Shown piece by piece: positions 22,425 through 34,568 of a stretch of DNA of 64,000 bases. The notes under the pieces were generated by a model. The model searched no databases, was not told the DNA's origin, and saw only the letters and a program-made list of their open reading frames with translations. The stretch comes from Leptasterias polaris (taxonomy: Eukaryota; Echinodermata; Asteroidea; Forcipulatida; Asteriidae), in NCBI GenBank assembly GCA_037783415.1, contig JAZGTN010000096.1, positions 1,488,001 to 1,552,000 of the forward strand, in the 5' to 3' direction. The position numbers were made by a program, and so were the translations under genes. Positions within the stretch are counted from its first letter, which is position 1, and the number at the start of each line of letters is the position of its first letter.

Positions 22425-23780
22425 ACAAATATATTTCAATTTATATTTATGAATGCAGGCCTAGGTTATTTAATTTTAGCTTAAAAGTTATTGAACAAAC
22501 TTTATATGCACAACATTGAATTTCTATTGAAATTTACTTATTTCAAAAATTACTTCTTCTGATTTATGAACTAAATATAGGCCTAAAAGAGGCATATACA
22601 TTTCCAAAGAAGAAAACATGCTTTGCTACATCTAAATTTACTTGATTTATTGAAAAGAAACCAAACAGTTCTTATTTTATCTTCAGCATAAATATAATAT
22701 CGTAGAAAAACCTGAAGCTGTTGTTTTGCAGTCAGTGCCCCTCCACGTGTTTCTCCTGAATGGTCCACAAAAAATCAGCCATCCACTCTACATTGTTTAT
22801 AGTCAACATCACAACATTTTCTCCATGGCGCATAAACTTTTATCCTGTGAGGAACATTCATAAACGCTGCCATTTCTTCAGACGTGTCTTTACTTCTGTG
22901 CCCAAGGTAGCTCTGGGGCTACCTTGAAAAATGACCAGTACTTACTTGCATTTTGTAGTATTTTCTCCATTTTATTCATATGGCAATAAGTAAACGCTAA
23001 AAATAACAGTAAATACTTTTAATGTAAAATAGATCCTTTTAGTATTTAGTAAATACTTTCAAGTAAAAGCTTTTACTTCCTTTTATTCATATGGGTGGTA
23101 GTAAACACTTGAAATTTTCAAGTAAAACTAAAAGAACATACTACTTTTTATTCATACGACCCATTGCTCTTTGTGCCGACTTTTAACTTGAGATACCATT
23201 GACATTTTTTGTTTTTATATATCCAAACGTTGACCTTTCCTTCCGGTCCAAACAGCAAGTTTGCAAAACAGCAAAAGGTTTTTTCAAGTTTTACGATACA
23301 AGATTCCAAATGTAAGTTTCAATATGAAATCATGACAGTTTTTATTCAACCAACCGAAACGCCTCTGTATCCTTTTTTTACAAACACTTAATTTCTAGAT
23401 TTGAATTATTATTTGACAACATTAAAACAGTTGTGAACATTGTTTACGGTTTTTAAAAGTAAGTCAAGAAGGGGTGGAATGCTGCATACTGCATACTGCT
23501 TATAATTCAAACACAGACAGGCACGTCTGTACAACCCGTACAAAATGCTATTGTTAATAACATAATGTACATGAACTTCAGACTTTATATCGCGTTTTAC
23601 CACGGATCTATTCAAACCTACCAATGCAGAACGGCATTGAGGTCAACTGCAATTGGTGGTGAAACTTGGAGAGGAAATGAAAAATACACTTTTACAATCA
23701 CATAGTCCCGTGACAACATAGGCACTGAACATTCTCAGTAAATTTAGTCCTGACGTGAGCTGTGCTGAACTAAGTACAAC
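22425..23780. other. Upstream region of the CABIT-SAM gene
   Basis: AT-rich. 22950-23165 contains a repeat with several 'TTTTATTCATATGG...GTAAAC' words in both orientations, typical of a small palindromic element. No TATA box or clear promoter could be fixed. The 5' UTR presumably lies just before 23781, where CTAAGTACAACATGG gives a good start context. Confidence 0.35.
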
Positions 23781-24779
23781 ATGGCAGTGTACAATCCACA
23801 TCATTCAATTGAAGTCTCTCTGCAAAGGTTTGTTGACGACAACAAGAATAATCTGCCAGCAGTCGTGGAAGTTGCTGAGGGGATATATGGTGAGCAGGAG
23901 AAGGACTCTGAAGTGAGAGATTTCTCAAATGGGGACATACTTCGACTACTTTCCATTAAGGAGGAAGTGAACATAACGTTTGACGCAGTTTACTCAGCGC
24001 CGAGCAAAAAAGGGTTAATAACAGTTAATAAATCATTCAGTGGAGCACAATTCAGAGTGATATCACCTTATAAGGATGGCCATGTCTACGAGTCAATTCA
24101 TGCTCTGATCCTCGACTTTCCTGTCTTCATACAGGCAATAAAGCAATTTAAAGTAGACGGGGCTCTTATCCAGAAAGGTGACCGCCTAAAAATACTGTCA
24201 AAAGGCATGGACAACGTACCTTGCATGACATGCAGAATTATTCGAACGTCTGAAACCGTTCAAATCTGCGGTGACTTAAAAGAATCTTTTGCAAAGAAAG
24301 TTGACAAGTCGCATGAGGTGCTAAACCTGGCTGACATTTATTACCGATTGCCACAACGTGTACTTATGGTGCGTGACCTGGGACAAACTATTAGAGGTAT
24401 TCCGCATGGCATCGAAGGACTAGACCCACAGTTTGACTATCCAATGAACCTCAGCAAAATTGAAATTGTTGAAGCTTGCCTGTGGGAAAACCCTGACACT
24501 TTAATTCGTATTCCTTTAACGACCAGTGTGTCCGTTTATCCCAGGAAAGATTGGGGGGAAAAGATTGGTCCATTGAGAGATATTCATGATTTAGCCAAGG
24601 AGTCAACAGCCGTTGCACCCAAGGCGGCAGTCGTGGTTGACCCAGAGAGTGTGGTTCCTGGATGCACAAAGGACACAATCGTAGTTACTTATGGGACATC
24701 AAGTGTGGAATATGGATTATGTGAAGGCAAAGACAAAGCATTTCTTCTAATTCCGACAAATTTTCCTTCAAAGTTTAAG
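23781..24779 (+). CDS. CABIT-SAM adaptor, exon 1 (CABIT domain)
   Basis: Encodes the first 333 residues from the ATG at 23781 and ends in phase 0 at AAG|GTAAAT. The open frame runs to 24914 only by reading into the intron. The sequence fits a CABIT module, the beta-rich domain of THEMIS and GAREM: PAVVEVAEGIYGEQEKD, FSNGDILRLLSIKEEVNITF, FRVISPYKDGHVYESIHALI, ALIQKGDRLKILSKG and DIYYRLPQRVLMVRDLGQTI. The repeated pattern 'lP..veV..G.yg......l..gdil.l' is the reason for the call. No signal peptide or membrane segment is present, which fits a cytosolic adaptor. CABIT was recognised by pattern, without a profile search. Confidence 0.8.
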
Positions 24780-25934
24780 GTAAATCAAATCTGCAAAGTG
24801 TTTACAAAGACATGTATCTTTAAAATGATAACAACCTTCCTACGCACTGTGATTGTCCTGTTTCTGGTTATATTTGAGAGGTCGCGCAATAACCAGGTTT
24901 CATTGCTCGCTTGAACCCGCAACCTCTCGATATGGTACGAGTGATACCAACCAAGCTAACTAGCCAATATGTTGATTGGAGGTCTACTTAGACTAATCAT
25001 CATTTGACTGCTCTGGTCGAAAAGTTGATATGCGTTTTTAGATTTTTTTAAATAATGAAAACGCAGATTAAATTTTCTTGCATTTTTCATGCTCTTCCTT
25101 CTCCTAGATTGACATTTTTATAAAATCAATTTTCTTTTGTATTTCTTTTCAGTTTCAGAAAGGTAGTTGTGACTTTTATAACCCTTTCAGTACCAACACA
25201 TATTTGCAGCTAATGCACTGGTGACCAGAGACATTTTATTCACAGGGCCACTTGGTGACCAACACAAATTTGGAAAGATTGAGGTTACAGCGCCCTCACA
25301 AGGCAGATTGGGGTTAGCCTAGGTCCTAGTAACATAATGGAAGTTGTAAAAGCAAGCAATAAAATTACTGTTTCCTGTGGCATATTGCCTTTGACTAAAT
25401 CATTGCCTTTAACATATATTGAAGGTTTGGTATTATTACCACTAAATACCCAATTGAGTAGTTTAAATGTGAAATATTACAATTTGTAAAGTTGCTGTTC
25501 ATACCAATCTGCATGAAAATTATTGAGCTAGGAAAATTTGTTTCTGAAACTTTAAATAAACATAAGGTTTTAATAATATAATTTCGAAACACCATCCTCC
25601 CCCCCCCCCCCAACCCGCCACAATGTTGGAAACTTTGGTTGAGCCGGGGGGGAGGGGGGGGGGGGGAATTGTCATGATCTGTGTACGTGTTGTGTTTGAT
25701 CGAAGGACAAAATTGTGATCATATCAATCATGTGCCATACTTTTACTCCAGAGCCTTAGGAGACATTTTATTGAAAACAAATTCACGTATATAGAATCAT
25801 TTGAGTTCATTATTTAATGCTCTAAATATTATTTTGTGCGCTCTGAATTATTTCTCTGTTTATTGATTTTGTAATTACATGTCCATTTAAGGGCTCCGTT
25901 CTTTACTTTAACATACTCAGTTATATCTTAACAG
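24780..25934 (+). other. Intron 1
   Basis: Bounded by GTAAAT and TATCTTAACAG. It contains a tRNA-like repeat (24902-24964, minus) and a C-run/G-run pair at 25598-25612 and 25647-25667 that could pair as a hairpin. Confidence 0.7.
24902..24964 (-). repeat. tRNA-like sequence (SINE head)
   Basis: The reverse complement reads GGCTAGTTAGCTTGGTTGGT (box A-like), then GGTTGCGGGTTCAAGC (box B-like). Spacing suits a tRNA but pairing is poor, so it is a tRNA-derived repeat and not a tRNA gene. Confidence 0.6.
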
Positions 25935-26884
25935 GTATGTGTGAATACATGGTCTACTGTGGAGGACTTAGTTTGCTCTGGTATAAATCACGAGGTTCGC
26001 GTAGGAACAACATTCAGACACCAGGAATACGGTACCGATACTTTACACGAAAACGACGTCGTTCAAATTCTTGATTCTACAACAGAGGTATTTTATGGTG
26101 CAACTGAAGATATAGAGGTCGTGAAAATGCAAAGGAATCGCTCTTCATCCGGAAGAGTCGGCACTATCGTTGTGCCGACCTTTGCAAGAGGGAACTTCTA
26201 CGAAAATCCCAATGTCTTGACTGATGTTACGCTGTCTCAGCTTTTGGCACAAGCGTCCACTTCAAAAGTGACACTATCTCGACCCTGTGTCAGCCAAGAT
26301 CCACGTGATGTAGACTTCAGCGATGACCTCCTGATAAGACTATCTCCTCTAGAGATACTAGGAAAATACCAAATTAGTGTTACTCCTGTGAACATATTGA
26401 AAACAAACCAACAGCAGTTAGACTGTGATCTAGGCTGTTCAATTGTAATACCGGAAACCAAGAAGCTTGCTGTACGCTCAATATCCAGATCCATAAAAGA
26501 CCAAGCTGAAGGCATCATGGATCCCAAGGTTAACAACATAGTCATACGTATGTCAATGAAGGACATGCAGCAAATACAACAATGTACCAGTTCAACGGAT
26601 AGTGTTTATTCTGCTGTTCCACCTCCCATACCAACTAGAATCAGTAAAAACAAGCCTTCCCGACCTCTCGCAGCAAAACCTTTAGATCTCTTAAAAAACA
26701 TCAAGGGTGGAAAACACGAAACTCCGCCAATGCTGCCTCCAAAAGGTCAATTGTCACCGACATTGCCAGAACCTCGACTTCCGTCTTTGGCACCGTCATC
26801 ACCCGTGTCACCAAATGGTCGACAAGGAACGCCACCACCGTTATCTGCGCCTCAAAACAGGTCCGGTCCGAAGTCACTTGTCAA
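25935..26884 (+). CDS. CABIT-SAM adaptor, exon 2 (second CABIT-like part, proline-rich tail)
   Basis: Joins exon 1 in phase 0 (…FPSKFK|VCVNTWSTVEDLVC) and ends after two bases of a codon at TCAA|GTAAGT. The first ~190 residues repeat the CABIT style (HEVRVGTTFRHQEYGTDTLH, ENDVVQILDSTTEVFYGATE, GRVGTIVVPTFARGNFYENP), suggesting a second CABIT module as in THEMIS. The rest is disordered and proline-rich with SH3-type ligands: VPPPIPTRISKNKPSRPLAA, PPMLPPKGQLSPTLPEP and TPPPLSAPQNRSG. PPIPTR fits the PxxPxR class, the kind used by THEMIS and GAREM to bind GRB2. Confidence 0.75.
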
Positions 26885-27253
26885 GTAAGTGTTATGACTT
26901 TTTACCGAATTAGAAATGCAGATGTAATAATATTTTATTTGCTGTGCAGGTTTGATGTAATTGTTCTTGAAAACTTCAAAGCTTTTTCTCTGTTTTCAGT
27001 TATTGTTTCTACTGTTTGGTATGAAAAAGTATCTTGTTTTATATTTGATCGTAAAGTATAGCTGTTAGATTTTTGCAAGTTTACACCTTCGCACACGACA
27101 CACGTGGACTCATTATAGCTACAATACGGTGTTTGAAACTCAACTTCTCTTCATGTTTGTCATAACTACACGTCATAAAGGCTTATGTTGCAATATTATT
27201 ATACTTTGTCTCTTCCGGGTTTTGGTGGGGTTTTGGAGTTGTTGTTTGTTTTT

Positions 27254-29373
27254 AGGTGTTCGGGCCTTACGCCCGAACAACTCATTGTTATTGTTCGGGT
27301 TTTTGTTTTCTTCTTCTTTGTTTTGCTTATTCTTCTCAGTGGGCTTTGTCCGCAAGCAAACGCATACTTGCAAATCTTTGATCAACTTGAAACTTCATGT
27401 GTAGTTAGAACATAACTAGCAGAAGCTGAGTAAGTTGTGACGTCACGATTACGTCATTGGTGTCAAGTTACAAGCCATTTAAGTTCAAAAAGTGACCTCA
27501 TGCCGATGCCTGTATGTCTCTGTATATCACAGCTACAGTATTCATATTTAGGCATAGATCAAGACACGGGCAACATTTGACATGACCTTTACTTCCGGTC
27601 GTACCGGAAGGTCAAAGTTTGTCTTGGTGTAATTCTTCAAAAAAACACTTTCCCGGCAAAAATATTGATTTCTGTTTATCAGATCAACTTCAAATTTACA
27701 CCATGTTAGGACCTTGATAAAACCTCCATTATTTAGTTGTGACGTCATGATGACGCCATCAGGTGTTGTAATACAGTAAATCAAAGTTTAATACTTCAAC
27801 AATTCATAACTCAAGAAGTACATAAGCTATTATAACAATCTATACATCATCGGAGAGGTTTTGAAAAATGTAGCAAACACTACACAGTCTTATGCCGATT
27901 TTCCTCGACTTCCTGTTCAAACTGGAAGTTGAAAATTTCAAAATTCATACTTCAAGAAATATTCATGGGGGGCCTACTTTTTACACACACACTACGGACA
28001 ATTTTTATATCAGATTGTAGGTCCTTAAGCCTTCTCAAACTTTTCCACAGAGATGTTACCTTTTTGAAATTCACTTATGGTTGAAATTGGGTATACATTG
28101 ACCCGCTGTCAAACCGCGGGAAAATAAACTGCACTGAGAACACACACAATACGCGATCTAAACGGTGGCCGCGGCTGCTGCATTGAATCAACCGCAAGGT
28201 TCAAAGTCCATCAAACACGCTTGTAGTCTAGTCTCCGTTCAAGGTTCGCGCAACCTGATTTTAGCGTTATGCTTTGTTAGTCTCTAAAACAGTCGTCCAT
28301 GCAAACCTCGTTAACAATCAATGTTAGGATCTTGATAGTGTCTGCTTTCTTAGACCATATTAGGACCTTGATCAAACCTCCATAGTTATGACGTCATGAT
28401 GACGTCATCAGGTGTCAAATTACAAGTTTTTAAACATTAAACATTTTAATCTTTGAAAATCTATATCAAATCAAGCAAAGAGACCGTCGGTTGCTTTTTG
28501 CGGAATTATATAGAGTTATTAGAGGTCTTCATTTTTCAAAGTGTGCGTGACATGACATGAACTCTACTTCCGGTCGAAACCGGAAGTGCCTTGTAGCTTA
28601 AAAGTGATCAATTTTTTCAAGTTGTTTTCAATGATGTTATAATCCAGCAAGGGTCTGGTTTACAAAAAATTGACCGGTGACGTCAAAACATCTAAAAGCG
28701 CCCTCTAGCGGCAGGTTATAAACATACCAAAATACACTTTTACTAGATTTCTGCGGTGAAGTTGGTATACATAATGACCTTTATGCAGACAACATAATGT
28801 GTGGAGTTTCAGATTGATGACGTCATCGTGTGTCACCTTTAAGTTTTACTTTTTGAAGCCTTGCATCTCAAAAACCAAAAGTTTGACTGAGTTGAAACTT
28901 GGCTCATAGATAGACAGTGATATTGACTACGTAAATCTAAAGAAACAACATGAAGACGTTATTCCTTTTTGTTTTACAAATATTTGAAATTTTAACCAAT
29001 TATTACGGGTATTTATTGACCCGCTGTCAAACCACGGGATACACACACACACACTACGCGAACTAAACCAGTTAAACGGTGAGCAAATCAACCGCAAGGT
29101 TCAAAGTCAATCAAACATGCTTGTGGTCTAGTCTCTGTTCAAGGTTCGGGCAACCTGCTTTTGACAATACGCTTTGTTAGTCTCTAAAACAGCCGTCCAT
29201 GCAAACCTCGTTAACAATCAAATGCTAGGCTTTTGATCGTGTTTTTTTTTGTTGACTTTTGCTAAAGTGTGTAGTTTGTTACGCACCTCAAAACAGTAAT
29301 AGCACCAAAGTTCAACTTAATGAAATAGCTCACGCATTGACACAGCACTGACCCCAGCGATACCCGAACACCT
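27254..29373. mobile_element. 2.1-kb non-coding repeat rich in TGACGTCA palindromes
   Basis: Short inverted ends AGGTGTTCGGG (27254) and CCCGAACACCT (29363). The left end also forms a perfect hairpin TGTTCGGGCCTTACGCCCGAACA. The interior has no ORF. It contains CTTCCGGT/ACCGGAAG inverted words and several TGACGTCA palindromes (near 27425, 28388, 28818). About 240 bp is present twice (28085-28330 and 29005-29232; ATTGACCCGCTGTCAAACC, ATCAACCGCAAGGTTCAAAG). The segment from about 27350 to 28930 is repeated in inverse orientation at 57770-58790. Confidence 0.65.
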
Positions 29374-31557
29374 AGTGTTTGTTGTCACAAACACGTTAAG
29401 TCTAGTTGATATTTGTTTGTTTTTATTTTGTTGCTTTTTTGCAAAGAGAGTGACATCACTTTGTTCCACAATTCTCGTTAAATCTCGTTAATTATTGTTA
29501 ATGTCTTAAAGGTGTAGTTCCATTTGATTCATTAGCCCAGCGGTTTATGTATCAATATTACACACAGGTCTTTGAGATGTACCGTTGGGACTAAAATAAG
29601 CCAATGTTTAACACACACGATCATCACAAGTTGGCGATGTCGTTTCTTATCAGTGACCCCTATTCTACATAATTATGCGAACAAACACCGCATACCCAAC
29701 TAAACAACAACAAACGAATCAAACTTACGGATGATTGCACGAGGGTGTAAGGTCACATACATTCCAGATGACAACTGTTATCGGCAGGCCGTGAAGCGAT
29801 TATACATTATTGGCTTCTGAAATAATAATTTCACTTCCTTGTGCCATTTCCATTTTCTGGAGCAGTTCCTTGTTTTGAAGACATGTAAATTAAGCTAAAT
29901 ATATTTGTGTTTTCATGTGAAGAGGGAACTAATCTCATAAATATAAAATGAAATAATTATAAAACAAGTTTTATTTACCCGCAACTTGATGGTTGTTGGC
30001 CTGCTCTATACTTCCTTGTGTGATTTCCTTCTTCTGGATTCTGAGGGGAGCTCTTGCCTGAGCCGCGTTTGAACTGAAAGACAAATTAAAGGATTTGTAA
30101 TGTTATTATTTTAATAAATAACAATTATGGTATTATATGAACTGATCTCATTGATTATGAAATTAAATTTAGTATTTCATTGCCACTCCAACTGTCAAAG
30201 TCGGGAAAAATTAAATAAGCCAAATAGGTTGAATTAAAAAGCAGAAAAGTGGATAGTTTAAGTTGTCATTGAAAAGCGGAGCATATTCAATTATGCGTTA
30301 TATGGGAGCCCTAAACGAAAGAGTAAGTACGGGAGTTGGAACCATTCGGAGGAGCATTTTCATGGGGGGCCGGCGGACGTCAATATTTTATTCGAAATAA
30401 AAATTGTATTCTTAAGAAAGTTTTAGAATGCGAATAAGAAAGTTTTAGAATGCGAAAGAAAAAATTGTCTTCTTCTTGCTTTGATAGCAATATAAAGAAC
30501 CTCTTTTGCTATAGGGTATATTGTGTATTGACCTGTGATGACATTGGTCATATGACGCAATTAACGCATTATACGCAATTTACTTAAAATTGCCTTATTT
30601 TGACACAATTATTGTAAACTAGTTTTAGAATCAAATTAAAACTGTTGAACACCTTTTTAAGTCCACAGTGTTCTAACGTTATTTTGTCGTGGTGTTGTTG
30701 TTTGTTGATGTTTGTTTTAAATGTTTGTTTGGTTGTTTGGGTTTTGGGTTTTGTTTTTGTTTTTGGGGGCGGGGGGTTCTTGGGGGATTTGCGGAGTGAT
30801 CATCTCAAATTTTTAAGATTAAATAAACATGCATTTTCCGATATTTCTATCTCAAAATATCCTAAACAGACGACTACCGACCTTTATCAACAAGGTACTG
30901 GAGAAGAAGGTTGAGGATACTCGGCATGTGCTAGAATCACGGGGGACTGAGAATCCTTGTAAGTATATAACTAACCTTGTCACATACGACGGATTACAAA
31001 TAGTGGATTACACTCAGGCATTGACAAAATTCAGTTTCAGGACCATTCAAAAACCAAATAAGTAATTAAATGACGCGGACTGCTGCCAATGAGCTTCACA
31101 GTAATACTAATTATTTACAATTTCAACTTACTCTCACGATCAACACAAAAAGGAAGTTTTAAAAATGAATGTTTTGTTTTGTTTGGGTTTTTTTTTTTTG
31201 GTTTTTTTATCTTGTACGTTAAGTCTTGGAAAAGAATTATTAGCATTTAGAAATAATTGTTGTTAAAGGCGTGTTTTATCCTCTGTCAAAGAATTTAACC
31301 GTTTGCAGAGCTGACAGCATTTCGTATTTGACATCCCAGGGTGATCCCTTTCTGTGTCAAAATAAGTAAATAAAGTAATAATGATGTGAACAACCAAGCA
31401 GCTCAAACGTCAGAATTGTCGATCTGTTATACACAGAATCAAATGAGACACAGAAACCAAATGTTTGATTGAATGTCAAAGCCTTGAAAACTGTTTTTAG
31501 TGCAACAAATTCAAATTGTGCGGGATGCCGGAAAATGGCTATCCTGTCGCAAACAAA
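29374..31557. other. Unassigned intronic sequence
   Basis: AT-rich. It includes an exon-like stretch on the minus strand (29979-30073) and a related diverged stretch at about 29825-29880. A plus frame at 30829-31065 (78 aa) has no recognisable domain and is not called. Confidence 0.3.
29979..30073 (-). other. Exon-like segment on the minus strand
   Basis: The minus strand reads TTAATTTGTCTTTCAG| then a 95-base open stretch (FKRGSGKSSPQNPEEGNHTR ...) and |GTAAATAA. Acceptor and donor are both good. A diverged relative (GTAPENGNGTRK) lies about 150 bases further down the same strand. It is on the strand opposite the host gene. No other exons to join were found, so this may be coincidence or a repeat. 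Confidence 0.2.
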
Positions 31558-31559
31558 AT

Positions 31560-31806
31560 TGCTTGGGGTGCACCTGACCCCTACCATGGGCTTACGCCCA
31601 ATCATTGGCACACCTGACCCCGACCATGTCTGTACAATAACTGACTCAAACTGTAGACACACCTGACCCCAACCGTGTCAGTACTACAACTGACTCAAAC
31701 TGTAGGCACACCTGACCCCAACCGTGTCAGTACTACAACTGACTCAAACTGTAGGCACACCTAACCCCAACCATGTCAATACTACAACTGACTCAAATTA
31801 TGGGCA
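31560..31806 (+). repeat. 49-bp minisatellite, about 4.5 copies
   Basis: CACACCTGACC begins at 31609, 31658, 31707 and 31756, exactly 49 bp apart. The unit continues CCAACCGTGTCAGTACTACA ACTGACTCAAACTGTAGG. A more diverged unit precedes it. Non-coding. Confidence 0.9.
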
Positions 31807-32209
31807 TTCTCAACCATGCGAGCAGACTAGGCCCAATCAATTTTAAAACAGTAATAATTTTATGGTAAACACACATATAAGGAGTTTAACCAATGAAGTA
31901 AGTTGTGAGTTTCCGCCTTGGCAAATAGCTCCTGTGGTACCAGAGTGCTATCACAACTTCATTTATAAAGTATAAGCCGACTAAAAGAAATTCTTCGAAC
32001 TTGAAGTAAGAAAAACTTTGGTTGAAAAGTAAAAACATTTAATTGAAATTTAACCGAACTCTGTATTTGCTGTGTGAATCCCGTTAACAAACGTACAGAA
32101 GTAACTAAAATACCATACATTTACTGTTTGCTTTACAAAAGGGGTGGGAAGTGGTGGGAAATTAAAAAATAACTTTTCACTGAGAATTTCTGTATATTCA
32201 TCATCATTA

Positions 32210-33018
32210 TCATAGCCGTCCTCCCGAGGCAGGTCCCGGAGATGGCTTCCCAACCACTATGAGTCTCCATAGGTCTCTGTTGCTTGCTAGTTGTCCTGCT
32301 GCTGCCACAGATGGTATGTCAACCTCTTCGCAGAAGTGTTTGATATCTTCGAGCCACCTTTTTCAGGTCTACCTCTGGGTCTGCTTCCTGCAATGTTTCC
32401 TTCTAGGAGAATTTTGGGGTATCGGACGCTGTCCATTCTTTTAACATGACCAAAATACTTGAGTTTTTTCCCCCTAATGGTAGTTGGAAGATCTTTGAAG
32501 TAGTGAAGCAGTTCACGAACTCTTGTGTTGCGAAGTCTGTCTCTTCTGGTGACCCCCAATATCTTTCTCAAGCAGGCCATCTCGAATACCCTTAATCTCT
32601 GTTCATCTGCTTTCTTCAGTGTCCATGTCTCGGAGCTATAGGTGGCTATGGGCAGAACCAAGACTCTGTATAGATCAAGCTTGGTTGAATTCTTTATGTC
32701 CTTGGATGTCCATATAGGGTTCAGCTTTTGCATGGCTCCCATGGCTAGTTCAACTTTACGCTTTATGTCATTTTCACTGGTGGGGATTTCTGAAATCACG
32801 CCACCCAAGTAGGTGAAGTTTTCGACTTGATCCAAGGATTTACCATCTATCTGGATGTCAAGTTGGATCTTTTCTCTGTTAAGGGCTTGAACTACAGTTT
32901 TGCTTTTGTTTATTGACAGACCAAACTTCTTGCTGAATGCATCAACCTTTGAAACTAGAGACTGGAGGTCTTCTTTGTTTTCTGCCAGGAGTACAATATC
33001 GTCTGCAAATATTATGTA
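32210..33018 (-). pseudogene. 3' end of an RTE-type LINE (RT palm and C-terminus)
   Basis: The minus strand starts in the RT catalytic box IFADDIVLLAENKEDLQSL (33018-32960) and runs through KFGLSINKSKTVVQALNREK, NFTYLGGVISE, RVLVLPIATYSSETWTLKKA, LRKILGVTRRDRLRN and LKYFGHVKRMD to GRPRGRPEKG. A one-base frameshift near 32350 then moves to WLEDIKHFCEEVDIPSVAAA ... WRLIVVGKPSPGP. It ends in TGATAATGATGATGA at about 32200, the short microsatellite end typical of RTE elements. The 5' part is missing, as is common for LINE copies. Confidence 0.88.
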
Positions 33019-33579
33019 TATGTACGTCTATTAAAGTTGCAAGACTATGAATGATAAAATCCACAACTTAAGCGTCCTTAGCAACGCTTGTTTACCACAA
33101 TTCTTATTGGCTCAATGTTAACAATATATCGCTACTTGTAATAATTGTTATACAAACTGAATTACATTTGTATATATATTTATTTATACCAAAAAGAACA
33201 GCACTGGTTTTGCCCGCGAAATGGTGATTACCTAGATTTGTAAGAATTTGTACCACTCGTTGCATGCTGGTTCGTGCAGGCAACGAGTGCAGCATCGCTA
33301 CCATGGGCAGCGCAACGTATCGCCCGCTAAATAAATCCGCGTATGTCTCTAACCCCTGGAAGGGAACCACTAAAAATCGACGATGATTGTCTCACCAAGC
33401 TTTCGATCGCCCCCCTAGGCGCTTGTAGGGCGCGTAGTACGCGCCTGTAAAAATGCACGTATTTCGACGCAATACATTTCAAATGAATCTTGTTTTTGTA
33501 TGGTCACCCTAAACTGCATACAGTTAAATGTATCACAAGATTGAACAAGAATGAGAGGGGGGGCCAGTTTCTCTCAACC

Positions 33580-33770
33580 TCGTTCCCGGTGGTGTACGAT
33601 CTCGCCGGGCACATGTTGTTTTCTTTCCCAGAATGCATTGCTCGATCATATCCCCCCTGGAAGTGTGACTTTGAAATATCCAAATAGGATATTTTAATAA
33701 GTCCTGTGGTTGATCCATTCTGTGTTAGAGACACGTAGAGCGCGCTGTCAAAGGACGCACAAGTCATAGT
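33580..33770 (-). repeat. Dispersed repeat copy ('tggcgcgg...cactgggaacgagg' family)
   Basis: Reverse complement of the unit seen at 35830-36043: GATCGAGC...GCATTCTGGGAAAGAAAACA, then ...GATCGTACACCACTGGGAACGAGGTT, preceded by AATGGATCAACCACAG. A second degraded copy lies at 33785-33865 (minus). Others are at 49525-49592, 50036-50117, 52318-52445 and 61483-61555, all plus. At least seven copies are in the window. Confidence 0.8.
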
Positions 33771-33870
33771 CAACACTGCCCCCCTCTCACAACCTCGTTC
33801 CCAGGGAGGATTGATCTCACGGCGCCATTTTTTCCCAGCATGCCTTGCTCCCTCATATCCCCCTGGAATA

Positions 33871-34224
33871 AGCCATTTGCGAGTTAAATTTGAATAATGT
33901 CTGGTACAATGACTTGTTTAGTCACAAGTTACCGCTTAAATTTGAATTCCTCAGACTATCGAGACAGTTGCTATGTCACATGGTTCGGGGCAAGCTTTTG
34001 TATAGCAACCTCCAGATGAGCAAACCCTGGTACCATTGTGCCATACACATCCATTCAGAATTGTGTATGGGTGTTCACCGTCTCTTACGTAACTAAGCAA
34101 AAGCTTGCCCCTAATCATGTGACATAGCAACTGTCTCGATAGTCTGAGGAATTCAAATTTAAGCGGTAACTTGTGACTAAACAAGTCATTGTACCAGACA
34201 TTCAAATGTAACTCGCAAATGGCT
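33871..34224. mobile_element. Palindromic MITE, ~125-bp inverted ends, TA duplication
   Basis: The left arm (33871-33999) starts AGCCATTTGCGAGTTA. The right arm (34098-34224) is its reverse complement with few differences; long stretches such as CAAGTTACCGCTTAAATTTG match exactly. TA flanks both ends (33869-33870, 34225-34226), so it was probably mobilised by a Tc1/mariner-type transposase. Small frames in each arm are mirror images. Confidence 0.88.
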
Positions 34225-34227
34225 TAA

Positions 34228-34568
34228 TGTGCTAGAATCATAGAAATAGAACCCGGAGAACGCTGAGCTGGACCGCCCTCTGTGTCGTCTGTGGACGCGG
34301 CGTATCGATACCACGCGACACGCGTGTATGGCAAAATGATCATCACGTGACAAAATGGCAACGCACAGAGACCGTTTCTATGTGTATTCATTGGTCAATG
34401 TTCATGACGTCTACTGTATGGCAAAATATTATCACTGGCTTAATGCTTTGCCATACACGCGTTTAAAAAAATGGCGTACGCGCGTCCATGGTCTCACAAC
34501 GAAATCGCACGCACAATGACGCACTCAGCGTTCTCCGGGTTCTATTTCTATGGCTAGAATCTAGCACA
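34228..34568. mobile_element. Second MITE, abutting the first
   Basis: The ends are TGTGCTAGAATC(...)ATAGAAATAGAACCCGGAGA ACGCTGAG and its reverse complement (34524-34568). It starts within three bases of the previous MITE. The interior has two 'GTATGGCAAAAT' words. No target duplication is clear. Confidence 0.75.

Noticed and set aside
24780..24914. C-terminal 45 residues of the long frame at 23781-24914
   Set aside because: Read-through into intron 1 after a canonical GTAAAT donor; exon 2 joins in phase and continues the domain pattern.
30829..31065. 78-residue plus frame as the missing exon of the CABIT-SAM gene
   Set aside because: No acceptor/donor pair with the required phase was found and the peptide has no relation to the family.
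31569..31806. CRISPR-like array
   Set aside because: The 49-bp units are contiguous with no unique spacers, in a eukaryotic intron; it is a minisatellite.
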